From assembly GCF_025698545.1 (NCBI RefSeq), contig NC_068576.1, positions 56,208,094 to 56,272,093 on the forward strand: 64,000 nucleotides of DNA. Reading direction: 5' to 3'. Both the position numbers and the translations under genes were made by a program. The notes under the pieces are model-generated. The model saw nothing but the letters and a program-made list of their open reading frames with translations. It searched no databases and was not told the DNA's origin. The DNA is from Gossypium raimondii (taxonomy: Eukaryota > Streptophyta > Magnoliopsida > Malvales > Malvaceae). Shown here piece after piece: positions 11,690-25,414 of the stretch. Positions within the stretch are counted from its first letter, which is position 1; every line of letters starts with the position of its first letter.

Positions 11690-12330
11690 TAATTCAGGCA
11701 TTAATAGCTGTCTCACCCCCAAGAAACTCCAGGAGGCTTCTGTTAGGCCATTAGGTAGGGATCTTAAGAGTGCTTGTGTTGAGCTTTGGATGTTGAAGGT
11801 TTATAATTTGACATGAATTTTACATGTAGGCATAATGGACCTATCATGTGGCATAAATCTTGCATCGTAACCATAAAACAACCTATCACAAATAGATGAA
11901 CAAATAGGACAGCTTGCTTTGATACCATGTTTGAAGATTAAGAGAATAAGAACAATGAATCCTCAATATATTACAAGCTGGTAATATGTATAGCCACAAC
12001 CGATTCTTCAGTAATGAAAGAGTCAAATGCAAGTTAAATAATAAAAACTAACCCTTTTTTTATTTTTTTTGTGCTAGCATCTATTAATTGCTTTTGAGTT
12101 GGGATATACAGAAAAGATTTACGCCCTTCTTCTAGCTTTTCTTAGATGAAGTGCCGGTCTACTTCAATGTGCTTTGTCCTGTCATGTTGAACCAGGTTAA
12201 GCTATAGTGATAGCAGCCTTTAGGTCTGAGCAATTTCTCAAACCATAGCAATCATCTACCAGGTATTCCCTTCAAGTATTTAAGGATCCCATGAGTAACT
12301 GACCCTTGAGCACATGAGTTGACTGAAACT
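11690..12330 (-). mobile_element. Old, heavily decayed Copia fragment (RNase H region)
   Basis: On the minus strand the segment around 12120-12220 keeps the Copia RNase H signature (HDRTKHIEV followed by DRHFI). The rest is too worn to assign domain by domain. It has no LTRs and no intact frame and is best read as an old fossil piece. Boundaries are approximate. Confidence 0.5.
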
Positions 12331-12590
12331 ATGATAGTTCAACATGATAACTCATAATTATTTTTTAGAGTTCAGACTTCAATTTTGTTTCTTTGGTATT
12401 GAACTATATTTGTCATCAATTAGTCAAATATTGGATTAGATTAAAAGGAAAAAGGAAACCTTGGTTGAAACTATGAGAGTTTAGCTTTAATATAGTCGAT
12501 CATTCATCAATAGAGAACTTGCCAAAAAAATCTATATTTGATCTTACAAGTTTCCATTATGATTAAGGTTGCTCTAGTATGCTCCCTTCT

Positions 12591-13548
<958 letters not shown>

Positions 13549-14560
13549 AGCTGTATGAAACCAAAAATAATATACTTCACAGGTTTCAGTTCACTAATCA
13601 CTAATGTGCACTTTTCATGCAGGTTTCGGGTTTGAGTGGATTTACGCTCGCAGGTATATTTAGTCAAACAGCATGGTAGTTGTTTGAAGAGATTCGATAT
13701 TGTTGTTGAGACTTGAAAATTAGAATAGAGTTAGCGAGGGGATGTTGCAAGCTTGTTGTATTAGATATCTCCTTTGATCCAATTGGAGAACCGCTAGCAA
13801 ATGTCACAATCTGTACTTAGCTGTTGGCTATTGCAGCTGAAATCATACAAAACGTAAATAGTAACACCAGGTACTCAAATGTTTTTGATTCTACTTTCAT
13901 TCCATTAGCATTTTCTTATAACGATATACGTACCAGTGTATACGCGTTGGTTAAATGTATTGTCCATTTTGAATATCCATAAATGGTTACTTGAACTTTA
14001 TACAAAATCAGGTGGAAAGTCCATGAATAATTTTATGTCTCCTCGAAGAAGACATTATTAACCTATAGATGCTAAATGAGGCCATACAAAATAAAATAAA
14101 GAAAGCAGTATGAAGGGTGAATCATCAAAATAAGTGTGAGTCTTATTATTTAAGATTAGGAGCAAAAAAAAAAAAAAAAAAAGTAATTTATTTATTTATT
14201 CCTCTCTTCAATCATTCACCAAAAGTCTTTGTTTATGGAGATTTTTGAAACAATGTTGGAAAATTAATATACTAATGAACTCAAAGAACAAATCATAGGC
14301 CATGTGACCTGTTGTTTAACTTATCTTATTGGAAGCAGCGGGCAGCGATTAAAATTTTAAATTACAAATTACATTATTTTAATTTTCGAATCACTTTGAA
14401 AGTTAAATAATTTAATTTATAATTTCAAAATGTTACTGAATATATGACAATAGCTGTTTTTATTTTTATTTTTAGTATTGTAATATGATATCAACAAGGA
14501 TTTAAGCAATACAAGTATAATTCATCAACAAAAAACCTTGGCCAAGAAACAATATGATCT
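13549..14560. other. Spacer between BBE-like copies
   Basis: Non-coding, including an A20 run near 14166. A pair of short related phrases (AGGTTTCAGTT, AGGTTTCGGGTTT) lies near 13580-13630. No gene is recognised. Confidence 0.35.
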
Positions 14561-15557
14561 GATCTTACAAGCTTCCCAAGCTGTTCGAGTTTGCTCCCTT
14601 CTTCAACAAACATGGAAGAGGAGGGACACTTTGTTCATGCCTAAAGAAATTTTCAGGATCAATCATTGTTTTTACATGCACTAACCTGTCAAAATTGTTT
14701 TTAAAGTATTTAATACCCCAAATCTTGGCTTGTTCGTGGCTATTTTCTTTGTCATTAATTTCATTAGTCCCAATATCAAGGTCTCTGAAATTAACATACA
14801 CTTCTCGCGGAGATTTTGAAACATATGGCGTCATGTAATTGTGAATTCTCCTTATCCAACTCATGAACTTCTCAGAGTTTTTATTTTCCTCTTCTTCCCA
14901 ATCCACCACGTATGATATGCTGTAGAGGTTGCCAGCTCTGTGAGGAAATGGAGTTTCAGTCTCGAGAATCTCATCCATCTTCCCTCCATAAGCCACAAAT
15001 ACCATAATTGCTGATTTCGCTTCTTCCTTGTAAAACTTGGGCCACAATCCTTCAAATGTTGTTTCAGGAATAGGCTGTTTTACATAATCAGATTTTGCTT
15101 TAAAGAACAATTTTGAAAGAATTGACTTACGGTTCCTATTGAGTAAAGTTTCCAATGGTACTCCGATTGGAAATTGGGTAGAGTAAAGATTAGATTCAGC
15201 CCAACCCATTTCAAAGCAATCTTCTTTCACTATTCCGAGTTGAGGGAATTTCTCTTCCATCAATGGAAGAAGCTCATCAATGCTTCCAAGAAATACAGCT
15301 CTAAAACTTGCTTGAATTGTCATCTTCTCATTTTCATTTGATTTCACCCTTGATATACCGATGCTCATATGGATTTCTTTGGGAAGCTTGTGCGCAATAT
15401 ACTGCCATCGATGAACAAGTTTGGTCGCATTTTGCTCTAACGTTTTGCTCACTGTAAAAACAGTAACAATAGCTGGAACTGCGACTAATTTCAATTTCCA
15501 AGCAATGACTACCCCAAAGCTACCCCCACCACCACCTCGAATGGCCCAAAACAAATC

Positions 15558-15799
15558 TGTTGAGAATAATTCAAAATAATATTGGTGGGATGTTTAGAAA
15601 ATCTTGGTAGTATCTTGGTAGTTTCAGATTTTCTAGTTTGACTAAATAATTTGTTAGCTATTTTTATCTTAAGTTAGTTTTCATGTAAGCCTATAAATAT
15701 AGGCATTTATTCTTTGTTTTTTACTCATTCAGAATTCATTAATAAGAGAGCAACTTTCCTACATATTATTCTATCTTTCTCACGTTTTATTCTCCAACA
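15558..15799 (+). repeat. 5' LTR of the Copia element
   Basis: Starts TGTTGAGAATAATTC and ends TTCTCCAACA. It contains a TATA-like CTATAAATATAG near 15690, the likely element promoter. It differs from the 3' LTR only by a 2-bp indel near 15622. Confidence 0.95.
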
Positions 15800-18700
15800 A
15801 TTTTGGCATCGGAGCTAGGTTGGATCCTTTAGGCAATTGAGTGAAAGTGAGGTTTGGGTCCATTAGGGTCTTTGGGAAACACGAGAGAAAAGAGTGAGTG
15901 TTTTGGAATGGCATCACTGGTTTTCTTCCTCTCAACCACTCATACCCATTTTCAATGGTGAGAAATATGAGTGGTGGAGCATCAAGGTGAGGACATTGCT
16001 CAAATCGCAAGAGCTATGGGACTTGGTGGAGTACGGGTTCGTTGACATACTTGAACCCGATGAAGAAGAAGATAGGAGGTTGAAAGAAGTCGAAAAATGA
16101 TGCTAAGGCATTGTTCATTATCCAAAGCGCGTTCATGACTCTATTTTCTCTCGAATTGCAAAGCAGAAACCACATCGAATGAAGCATGGTCAATCTTGCG
16201 TAAAGAATATCAAGGTGATTCAAGAGTCATAGTAGTGAAATTACAATCACTACGACGTGATTTTGAGACCTTAATGATGAAGAATGGTGAATCAATTGCT
16301 GATTTTTGTCACGAACAAGGACAATAGTCGGTCAATTGCGCTCCTATGGTGAGAAAATTTCAGACGAGACAATTGTAGCAAAAGTCTTGCGAAGCTTAAC
16401 GACAAAATTTGATCATGTTGTGGCTGCTATAGAAGAGTCCAAAGATCTGTCAGTTCTTTCCGTTGATGAACTGATGGGATCTCTTCAATCTCATGAGGCG
16501 AGAATCAATAGATCAGCAGAAAGGAGTGAAGAGAAGAGTGAAGAGAAGGCATTTCAAGTGAAAGGTGACAATAACCGTTCAACAAATAGAGGACGAGGAA
16601 GAGGAGGATTTCGTAGAGGTAGTAGCGGTGGCTATGGCAGAAGCAGAGGCAAAGGAATGTATGATGGACAAAGGCAATCGAATGAGCAAGGTAACACAAA
16701 AAATGGCATTCAATGTTACCATTGCAATAGATATGGGCATGTAAAAGCTGATTGTTGGTATAAAGATCAAAAAAAGAATTTTGCATCAGAAAGTGAGGAA
16801 GAAAACAAGCTTTTTATGGCTTGTATTGATACTAACCATAAGTCAAGTGATTGGTGGTTTGTGGACAGCGGTTGTTCGAATCACATGACGGGTACCAAAT
16901 CCTTATTCAAGGAGCTCGACGAGTCACAAAAGCTAAAGGTGCAACTTGGAAACAAAAGGGAGATGCAAGTTGAAGGAAAAGGCACTGTGGAAATCGTTAA
17001 TAGCCATGGAGAAGGAAAAATGTTGGACAATGTTCAGTTTGTTCCTGATTTAGGATACAATTTATTGAGTGTTGGACAACTAATGGCTGGTGGATATGCT
17101 GTCGTATTTGATGATGATGCATGTATCATCAAAAACAAAAAATCAGGCAAACGAGTCCATGTCAACATGACACCAAACAAGATGTTTCCGTTGGATGTTT
17201 CAAACATGGAGAACTTTGTTCTTGCTGCAAGTACAAAGGATGACTCGAAGCTATGGCATTTGAGGTATGGTCACCTCAATATTAAAGGCCTGAAATTACT
17301 GAGTGATAAAGGTATGGTTCTTGGACTACCGAAAATTGTCTCTCTTGATTTATGTGAGGGGTGCATTTATGGAAAGCAAACTAGGAAGCCATTTCCTGTT
17401 GGAAAAGCATGGAGAGCTACTGAATGTTTAGAATTAATTCATGCTGATCTATGTGGTCCTATGCAAACCGAGTCCTTGGGTGGGAGCCACATTTTGTCAT
17501 TTCATCGATGATTATAGTCGCATGAGCTGGGTGTATTTTTTGGAAAACAAGTCAGAAACTTTTGAAAAGTTCCAGAAATTCAAGGTTATGGTGGAGAATC
17601 AAAGTGGCTGCCATATCAAAGTTCTTCGCACAGATCGAGGTGGAGAGTTCATGTCCAAAGAGTTTAATATGTTTTGTGAGGACAGTGGCATCCATAGGGA
17701 GTTAACAATTCCTTACACTCTCGAAAGCGTAATAAAGGTCGCCGAGCGGAAGAACCGAATCATTGTGGAGATGGCAAGAAGCATGTTACAAGCGAAGGAC
17801 TCTCAAATCGCTTTTGGGCGGAAGTGTGGCAACATCTGTCTATCTCTCGAATCTCTCACCAACAAGGGTCATCATGAACAAAACTCCATATGAAGCTTGG
17901 TGTGGTAGGAAACCTAATGTAAGTCATTTAAGAATTTTTGGGTGTGTTGCATACGCTTTATTAAATTCTCATGCTCGTAAAAAGCTTGATGAAAAGTCCG
18001 AAAATGCATTTTCATTGGTTATTGTACTCAATCCAAAGCATATAGATTGTATAACCCTCATAGTGGAAAATTTACAAGTAGAAGAGATGTAGTGTTTGAT
18101 GAAAATGCAAGTGGGATATGAGTGTAGAACAGTACAACAGAGATTTCTTTTCCCATCAAAGATTCTATAGATAAAAGGAGGAGCCTGCACCAAAGAATAT
18201 CTACAACACTTGAAGAATCTTCCGACGAGCCAATTCCACTAAGGAGATCAACAAGGGTCAAAAGCCAAATCCAAATATGCTTGATGACACTTATGCATCC
18301 CGCCAATTTGCCCTAGCCGCTTTGGATCCTCAAGATATGAAGAAGTCACGATAAGGAAGAATGGAAAAGGCAATGATGGAGGAGATACAATCCATCGAAA
18401 AGAATAGAACTTGGGAGATGGTCGACTTGCGGAAGATAAAATGCAATTGGTTTGAAGTGGGTGTTCAAGACAAAATTCGGTGCGATGGAAGCATCCAAAA
18501 GCACAAAGCTCGTCTTGTAGCGAAAGGTTATGCACAAGAATATGGTATTGATTTCAAGAAACTTTCTCTCAGCATTTCGGTTCAAACGGTGAGGCTTGTT
18601 CTAGCAATAGTGCACAATTGCAATGGCCATTTACCGCTTTGATGTCAAATCGGCGTTCCTCAATGGAGATCTACAAGAGGAAGTTTACGTAACACAACCG

Positions 18701-19843
18701 AAGGTTTCATAGAGAAGGAAATGAAACAAAAGTTTACAAGTGAAAAAGGCGTTGTACGGATTGAAGCAGCCCTCGAGCATGGTACAACAAGATCGATGGG
18801 TATTTTCGTAAGAAAGGGTACATGAGAAGTGAGAACGAGCCCACCTTGTATGTGAAAAGGAAGGTAAAATGATTTCATCATTGTTTGTCTTTACGTTGAT
18901 GATATCATTTATACTAGTTCCTCTAACTTACTTGTTGATGAATTTAAGTCTCAAATGATGAATGAATTTGAGATGTCCGATATGGGTTTATTACATTATT
19001 TCTCGGTCTTGAAATTCATCAAGTCGATGATGGAATTTTATCTCACAAAGGAAATATGCCAAGGATCTTCTCAGTAAATTTAGTATGCTTAATTGCAAGC
19101 CTGCAGCTACACCCATGAATATCAATGAAAAATTGCAGCAAGAGGATGGAGAAGAAATGGTAGATGCAAGGAGGTTTAGAAGCTTGGTTGGAGGTTTAAT
19201 CTATTTGACTCACACTAGACCCGATATTGCATTTCCTGTTGGTGTTATTTCCAGGTTTATGCAGCAACCTTCAAAGGTTCATTATGGAGCAGCAAAACGA
19301 GTCTTGCGATACATTGCTGGAACTTTGGAGTATGGCATATGGTACTCAAAAACTTTAGATTTCAGATTGTGTGGGTTCACAAACAGTGATTGGGCAAGTT
19401 CTCTAGATGATAGAAGAAGTGTATCAGCATTTGTTTTTACTCTAGGTTCGGGGTGATCACATGGAGTTCTAAGAAGCAAGCTACAACAAAGATTGTCAAC
19501 CTCGGAGGTGAATATGTAGCAAAGAATCGCAATGACTTGTCAAGCCATTTGGCTAAGGAGAATGTTAACCGATCTCCAACAAGAGCAGAAATGTGCAACT
19601 ACCATATTTTGTGACAACAAATCCACTATCTCTATGACAAAGAATCCAACATTTCATAGTAGAACAAAGCACATAGATATTCGTTATCATTTCATTCGAG
19701 ATTTGGTAGCAAAAGAGGAGATATCTTTGGAATATTGCAACACCAAGAGCAATTGGCGATATGTTAACAAAAGCATTATCAAAAGAGAAGTTTTGCTATT
19801 TTAGAAGTTTACTTGGTGTCTGCAACTTTGAATTAAGGGGGAG

Positions 19844-20083
19844 TGTTGAGAATAATTCAAAATAATATTGGTGGGATGTTTAGAAAATCTTGGTAGTATC
19901 TTGGTAGTTTGATTTTCTAGTTTGACTAAATAATTTGTTAGCTATTTTTATCTTAAGTTAGTTTTCATGTAAGCCTATAAATATAGGCATTTATTCTTTG
20001 TTTTTTACTCATTCAGAATTCATTAATAAGAGAGCAACTTTCCTACATATTATTCTATCTTTCTCACGTTTTATTCTCCAACA
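19844..20083 (+). repeat. 3' LTR of the Copia element
   Basis: Same sequence as the 5' LTR apart from the 2-bp indel. It is preceded by the purine tract AAGGGGGAG and followed by the target duplication AAATC. Confidence 0.95.
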
Positions 20084-20759
20084 AAATCTTCTCCCATTGA
20101 TTTTCTATCAAGAATTCTCTCTTTAACATCAATTAAACGAGCATCGATTACATTATCAGCAGCAAGACCATATTTTCGAAATAATAAGCCAAAGCCACCT
20201 CCACTCAAATGCCCACCAACACCCACGGTGTGTCCAATACCAGCAGGAAAGGCAAGCGTTCTACTTCTCTTAGCAATTTCATAGTACAATTCACCAACTG
20301 TTGCACCGGATTCAACCCATGCTGTACCTTTTTCAACATTAATCCGAACGGATCGACGGTTCAACAAATCGATCACCACAAACGGAACTTCATAAGTTGT
20401 AGTATAAGAAAGACCCTCAAAATCATGACCCCCACTTCGAATTCTGAGTTGCAGTCCATGTTTTTTGCAACAATGAACTGTTGCTTGGATGTGGGATGCG
20501 TGGAGTGGTGTTATGATGACCAAAGGTGTAGGCGTAGATGGTGTTGATAACCTGAAATTTTGAGATGATGACTTCAAAACAGAGGAGTATGATGAATTAT
20601 GTTGTGCGTAAACGAGTTCTGATATGGAAGAAGAGTTGTGAAAACGAAGGGAAAGGCAATGAAGAAATTCCTCAGCTGGCTGAGTTGAATCACTAACTTT
20701 CCATGACAAGGAAAATAAAACAACAATAAGAACTGGGAACATGTTATTAGTAACCAAGT

Positions 20760-23732
20760 AAGATAAACTAAAGTTGGTTTCTGGGTCTAGTTATGTTTAG
20801 AGTGTAATGAAATGTGTAATTTAATAATGCCATAATACATACTTTTTTTAAAATTATAAAACTAAGAATCACCATAAAGACAATTCCAATACAAACAACA
20901 AACTTAAATTAAATTAGGAGATTAAACAACATATAAATACATGCAATATGATAGCATCAAACACTAAATTTTCCACAATTTTCAAGTAATTAAATAACAT
21001 GTTAACAACGTTGATATAAAATAATAAAGGATTGGCCGTGCGAGCCAACTGTGTTTCAGGCTGCCCCTCCCTTAGCTGCCAACTGTCTTTTGCTATCTTT
21101 ATTTCAAGCTCTTTTCTTTAATCTAAACTTAATCATAGGTTGGGTCATTTGTCTAGACTTGAGGATCCGTCTGAAAAATAAAAAAATTTTGAACAAAAAT
21201 ATAAGTCTGAAAAATGAGTTTAGATAAGAAAATAAAACCTGTTTTCTAAACGAGCCGGACCTTAAGTAAGAGTTTTTGGTTCGGGCCTGACTTGGTCTGA
21301 ATTTGCCTAAATTTTGTTCATTGCTGCTATTTTGTTATTATATTAGTACTATTTTATTGTTATTATTTGAATATTGTATAACTCTTATTTTATTATTAAT
21401 TTTGCTATTACCATAGAGGCATTTGCTTGCTAACTTGCAACTATATTAGTGTTATTTAAGTATAAATATTTTTTTATTGTATTTTCAATTTGTTGAGAAA
21501 CATTTATTTTAATGTTTTTAGTGTATTTGATGTATTATATTTTTTAAAATTATTTTTATAAAAATATAATATAAAAATTAATATAGGTAAACTGGGCTCG
21601 AATTTAACATTTTTTATCCGAGTTAAGCTTAGATAAAATTTTAAGTCCATTTTTAGATGCATTGGGCGAGCCTAGAAAATAGTGATGAAATATATATATA
21701 TATATATTATAATGACTTACATTACTGTTGGATGTTTTGACTCATATTACTAGGGTCGAAAATGTTATGATAGATGAAAGTCCACCTTTGACTTTTTCTT
21801 AAAGGAATGATCATATCATGGACAAGTGTTAAATAACATCTTTATTACATTATTTCTAATGAAAGTAGAGTTTATGACATGTTTTGATGTCATAATTCAT
21901 ACATAATGGATGTAGAAATTTATTTCATGACTTGAACTATTTTTTCTAAAAAACAAAAATATTCCAAAGCTACAAAGCTATTTTTCCATGAAAGAGAAAG
22001 CTCAGGAGCAAAAAGTGTTTAGAAAACATATTTAGATTACAACAAAAATAATTAAAGGAGTATATAGATCGAGTTATGATAACGTAACACTTTAAGCTTA
22101 TAATTAATGTATTTTAAATTAAATTAACATATTTTTGTTTATTATGATTGTATATGCACATACATTTTTAAATTTATTTACAATAAGAAGATCTTTATAA
22201 GATATTATTGTGACCATGATGTAATACGCATATTACTTAAAATCTATCATATTGAGTTATAATGTTACTGCAGTACTATATGAATTAAACTATATACACC
22301 GCCATAACTCACATTTGCAATTCACTATAGTATTGTAATCATGATGAATATTATATTTTATTATGTACCCCAATGTTTATTTTATCAAATTAAGTTAAAT
22401 GGAAAAGTGTAAAATTTTAGCGTTGTTAAATTATAACTAAAATCAAGTCATCTAGTGATTAATTGCCTAATTTAAAGTAATTAAATCATTTACTTTAGTA
22501 GAAATTAAGTCACATCAATTCATTTAGTTGTTTGATGAACTTACCAAATTACAAGTTGATCATATACATAAAATGCACTATAAACAAATTGTCATATATT
22601 GATGGCTAAAATTTCATTGCTAAAAAAACTATTCATAAATTTAGATATGAGATAGCAGTCAAAAAAGTTATTCCGATGGAAAATAATCGACGGCACATGT
22701 AACGCTAGTGACGAAAAATGTAGCTATTGGAATAGGTTTAAAAACAATGAAAAGGAAAAAGATATTAATTATAATTAAATTTTAAAACTTGGATCTATGA
22801 AATTAACCTTTTTTTTTTAAAGAGAGGGTGAAAAAAATTTTTTATAACTTAATTAAAAATTGAGCTTTAAAAGAAAAGAAAGAGAATCAATTTTCCTTAC
22901 TTCCTCCTGCCTTGGTTAAAAATTTAACACAAACAAAAGGAAAGGATTAGGGATGATACTGGAGCACTGGGGGAGGGACAGATAACTCTTCATCTCTTGT
23001 CTCGCTCTACTATCGACGTATAATTTTGAAAACTATTATCACCTCTATGGATGTTAGATGCATCCATCATCGCCCCATACCATCCCTCTTCGCTTCAATT
23101 TAATTTTTGCTATTATCTTTAATACTTTTAATCTTTTTAAAGTCAAGTAAATATGTAATCATAATTCTTTAAAAAATATTTTTAAAATTATGTTAATACA
23201 TTTTTATTTTTTTAATAGTTTATATATACAAAAATAAAAAAATAATTTTATATACTGAAACAGGTTGGGACATAGTAAATAATTACCATAATCGTTTCAT
23301 ACTTATTATCCAAAAGAAAAAAATCGGCTTAACCCATCTCACACATCCACTTTTCAAAAAGAAAAAAAAAAAAAAAAAAACTCTATTAAAACCAAATTGA
23401 AGGATTCGGATTTCACCTTAGAAAAACAATCTTTTTCCTTTCCTTTCCCCTTCCGTAGTCCAATCTAAACGCAGAGTAAGATTTTTAGTTGCCGACTTGC
23501 TTGTCCACTTAGAATAGAAAATGAAGGTTTTGGTGGAGGCAGGCATGGTCCATTTTACAAGAAATTATATTCTATCTTGCCCAGCTTTAACATAATTACT
23601 TCAACTTAGTTTCTAGTCAACCATTTTCAAGTGTAAAGGAAGAAATGATTTCAATCTATCAGAAATGTTAGTGGCTAAGTGCTAGTGGAGTCTCTCATTT
23701 GTGCCAGATGACTTTGTTGACCAAATTAGCAT
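20760..23732. other. 3-kb spacer between divergent BBE-like genes
   Basis: Separates the minus-strand copies from the plus-strand copies and so holds both upstream regions. It is AT-rich, with a dispersed repeat at 21125-21690, a short TA run near 21693, poly-A runs near 23361, and no gene. The last ~250 bases before 23807 should be the promoter of copy 3. Confidence 0.45.
21125..21690. repeat. Dispersed repeat, family R2, copy 1
   Basis: Shares ordered phrases (GAGGATCCGTC, AAAAATGAGTTTAG, CCTGTTTT, then CGAGCC/GGCCTGA GC-rich blocks and an ATTATTATT-type tail) with the reverse complement of 50490-51130. It has no coding potential. The class is unknown to me. Confidence 0.5.
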
Positions 23733-23740
23733 TATAAATA
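23733..23740 (+). promoter_or_regulatory. TATA box for BBE-like copy 3
   Basis: TATAAATA within GCATTATAAATAATG, about 70 bases before the ATG. In copies 4, 5' of 36165 and 5' of 41755 the same place reads GCATTATTAATAA, so only this copy has a canonical box. Confidence 0.55.
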
Positions 23741-23806
23741 ATGTAACACATTTGATAAATATCCACAAACGAAATTAGTCAAATTTCTCACTTCATCACT
23801 AACAAT

Positions 23807-25414
23807 ATGTTCCCTTCTCTTTTTGTTATTCTCCTCTCTGTGTCATGGAAAAGTAGTAGTACTTTAGCTTATCCTTCTGAGGGGTTTCTTCATTGCCTTT
23901 CCCTTCATTTCGCTAACTCCACATCCATTTCAAAGCTCGTTTACACACAACGTAATTCTTCATTCTCCTCTGTTTTGAAGTCATCTGCTCAAAATTTCAG
24001 GTTCACAACACCATCTACTCCCACACCTTTGTTCATTATAACACCACTGCAGCCATCCCACATCCAAGCAGCAATTTATTGCTCCAGGATACATGGACTG
24101 CATGTCAGAACTCGAAGTGGGGGTCATGACTTTGAGGGTCTTTCTTATACTACAGCAAATTATATAGTTCCATTTGTTGTGATTGATTTGGTGAATCTTC
24201 GATCGGTTCAGGTTGACGTTGAAAAAGCTACAGCCTGGGTTGAATCTGGTGCAACTATTGGTGAATTGTACTATGGGATTGCTCAGAAAAGTAGAACTCT
24301 TGCCTTTCCGGCTGGTCTTTTCTACACTGTGGGTGTTGGTGGACAATTCAGTGGGGGTGGCTATGGACCATTGTTTCGAAAATATGGTCTTGCAGCAGAT
24401 AATGTAATTGATGCTCGTTTAATTGACGCCAAAGGGAGAATTCTTGATAGAAAATCCATGGGAGAAGATTTGTTTTGGGCCATTCGAGGAGGTGGTGGGG
24501 GTAGCTTTGGGATAGTCCTTGCTTGGAAATTGAAATTGGTCGCAGTTCCAGCTATTGTTACTGTTTTTACAGTGAGCAAAACGTTAGAGCAAAATGCGAC
24601 CAAACTTGTTCATCGGTGGCAGTCTATTGCGCACAAGTTTCCCAAAGAATTACTCATGTCCATTTTCATATCAAGTGTGAAATCAAGTGAAGCTGATAAG
24701 AAGATGACAATTAAGGCTAATTTTAGTTCCATGTTTCTTGGAAGCATTGATGAGCTTGTTCCATTGATGGAAGAAAGATTCCCTGAATTTGGACTAGTGA
24801 GAGACGATTGCTTGGAAATGAGTTGGGTTGAAGCCATCCTTTCAACCCAAGGAGGAGTACAGTTGGAAACTTTACTTGAACGACATCAAAAAACGGGTGT
24901 TTCTCAGACATTCTTTAAGGCAAAATTTGATTGTGTAAAACAGCCTATTCCTGAAATGGGGTTGGAAGGATTGTGGCCTATGTTTTATGAGGAAGAAGCA
25001 AAGATGGCAAATATATTCCTTGTGGCTTATGGAGGGAAAATGGATGAGATTCCCGAGACTGAAATTCCATTTCCTCATAGGGCTGGCATCATCTACAGCA
25101 TCATATACGTGGTGGATTGGGATGAAAATGGAAATAAAAATTCCAAAAGGTTCTTGAATTGGATAAGGAGAGTTTATGATTATATGACACCCTACGTGTC
25201 AAATTCTCCAAGAGAAGCATATGTTAATTACAAAGATCTCCAAATTGGATCAAATAATATGTTCAGTTGTAAAGGGAGCTATGCACAAGCCAAGATTTGG
25301 GGTCGTAAATATTTCAAAAACAACTTCGATAGGTTGGTATATGTAAAGACGAAGGTTGATCCAGAAAACTTCTTTAGGCATGAACAAAGCATTCCCCCTC
25401 TTTCATGTTTCTGA
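23807..25414 (+). CDS. BBE-like secreted FAD oxidase, copy 3, 535 aa
   Basis: Berberine-bridge-enzyme-like flavoprotein. Family members oxidise alcohols, monolignols or oligosaccharides in the cell wall or apoplast; this one's substrate is unknown. One exon. The signal peptide is MFPSLFVILLSVSW and the first ~21 residues. Cys30 and Cys92 are the likely conserved disulfide. The FAD-binding domain (about 70-245) carries the flavin-linking His107 in RSGGHDFEGLSY and the [13 protein letters not shown] loop. The BBE domain near the C-terminus has NYKDLQIG and WGRKYFKNNFDRLVYVK. The second flavin-linking Cys is replaced by Phe172 (AGLFYT instead of AGxCPT), so only single covalent FAD attachment is expected. 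The active-site strand reads YSIIY. Several N-glycosylation sequons are present. Full length for the family and no breaks. Confidence 0.93.
   Translation: MFPSLFVILLSVSWKSSSTLAYPSEGFLHCLSLHFANSTSISKLVYTQRNSSFSSVLKSSAQNFRFTTPSTPTPLFIITPLQPSHIQAAIYCSRIHGLHVRTRSGGHDFEGLSYTTANYIVPFVVIDLVNLRSVQVDVEKATAWVESGATIGELYYGIAQKSRTLAFPAGLFYTVGVGGQFSGGGYGPLFRKYGLAADNVIDARLIDAKGRILDRKSMGEDLFWAIRGGGGGSFGIVLAWKLKLVAVPAIVTVFTVSKTLEQNATKLVHRWQSIAHKFPKELLMSIFISSVKSSEADKKMTIKANFSSMFLGSIDELVPLMEERFPEFGLVRDDCLEMSWVEAILSTQGGVQLETLLERHQKTGVSQTFFKAKFDCVKQPIPEMGLEGLWPMFYEEEAKMANIFLVAYGGKMDEIPETEIPFPHRAGIIYSIIYVVDWDENGNKNSKRFLNWIRRVYDYMTPYVSNSPREAYVNYKDLQIGSNNMFSCKGSYAQAKIWGRKYFKNNFDRLVYVKTKVDPENFFRHEQSIPPLSCF

Larger units (their letters stand above)
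15558..20083 (+). mobile_element. Ty1/Copia LTR retrotransposon inserted in a BBE-like gene, coding region broken
   Basis: A 4.5-kb element opposite in orientation to its host gene. It has LTRs of 242 and 240 bp (TGTTGAG...CCAACA) and a 5-bp target duplication AAATC at 15553-15557 and 20084-20088. After the 5' LTR comes a degenerate tRNA-Met-type primer site (TTTTGGCATCGGAGC, 15801-15815). The domains run in Copia order: Gag with a CCHC zinc knuckle (about 16710-16755), protease (about 16860), GAG-pre-integrase and integrase (about 17250-17900), reverse transcriptase (about 18360-19080) and RNase H (to about 19800). A purine tract (19834-19843) precedes the 3' LTR. The polyprotein frame is broken in about eight or more places, so it is not autonomous. 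The near-identical LTRs mark a young insertion. Confidence 0.95.
14565..20742 (-). pseudogene. BBE-like oxidase gene split by a Copia insertion (copy 2)
   Basis: A secreted FAD-oxidase gene of the BBE-like family, otherwise open. The N-terminal part is at 20742-20089: start MFPVLIVVLFSLSW, with the flavin-linking His in RSGGHDFEGLSY. The C-terminal part is at 15552-14565: [37 protein letters not shown], ending NSNSLGSL. The cut lies within the codons for [10 protein letters not shown] place the start at the ATG at 20742 because it aligns with the MFP start of the paralogues. The second flavin site reads AGIGHT instead of AGxCPT, so the Cys is missing. Both halves are open, which suggests a recent disruption. 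A truncated secreted N-terminal product could still be made. Confidence 0.9.
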
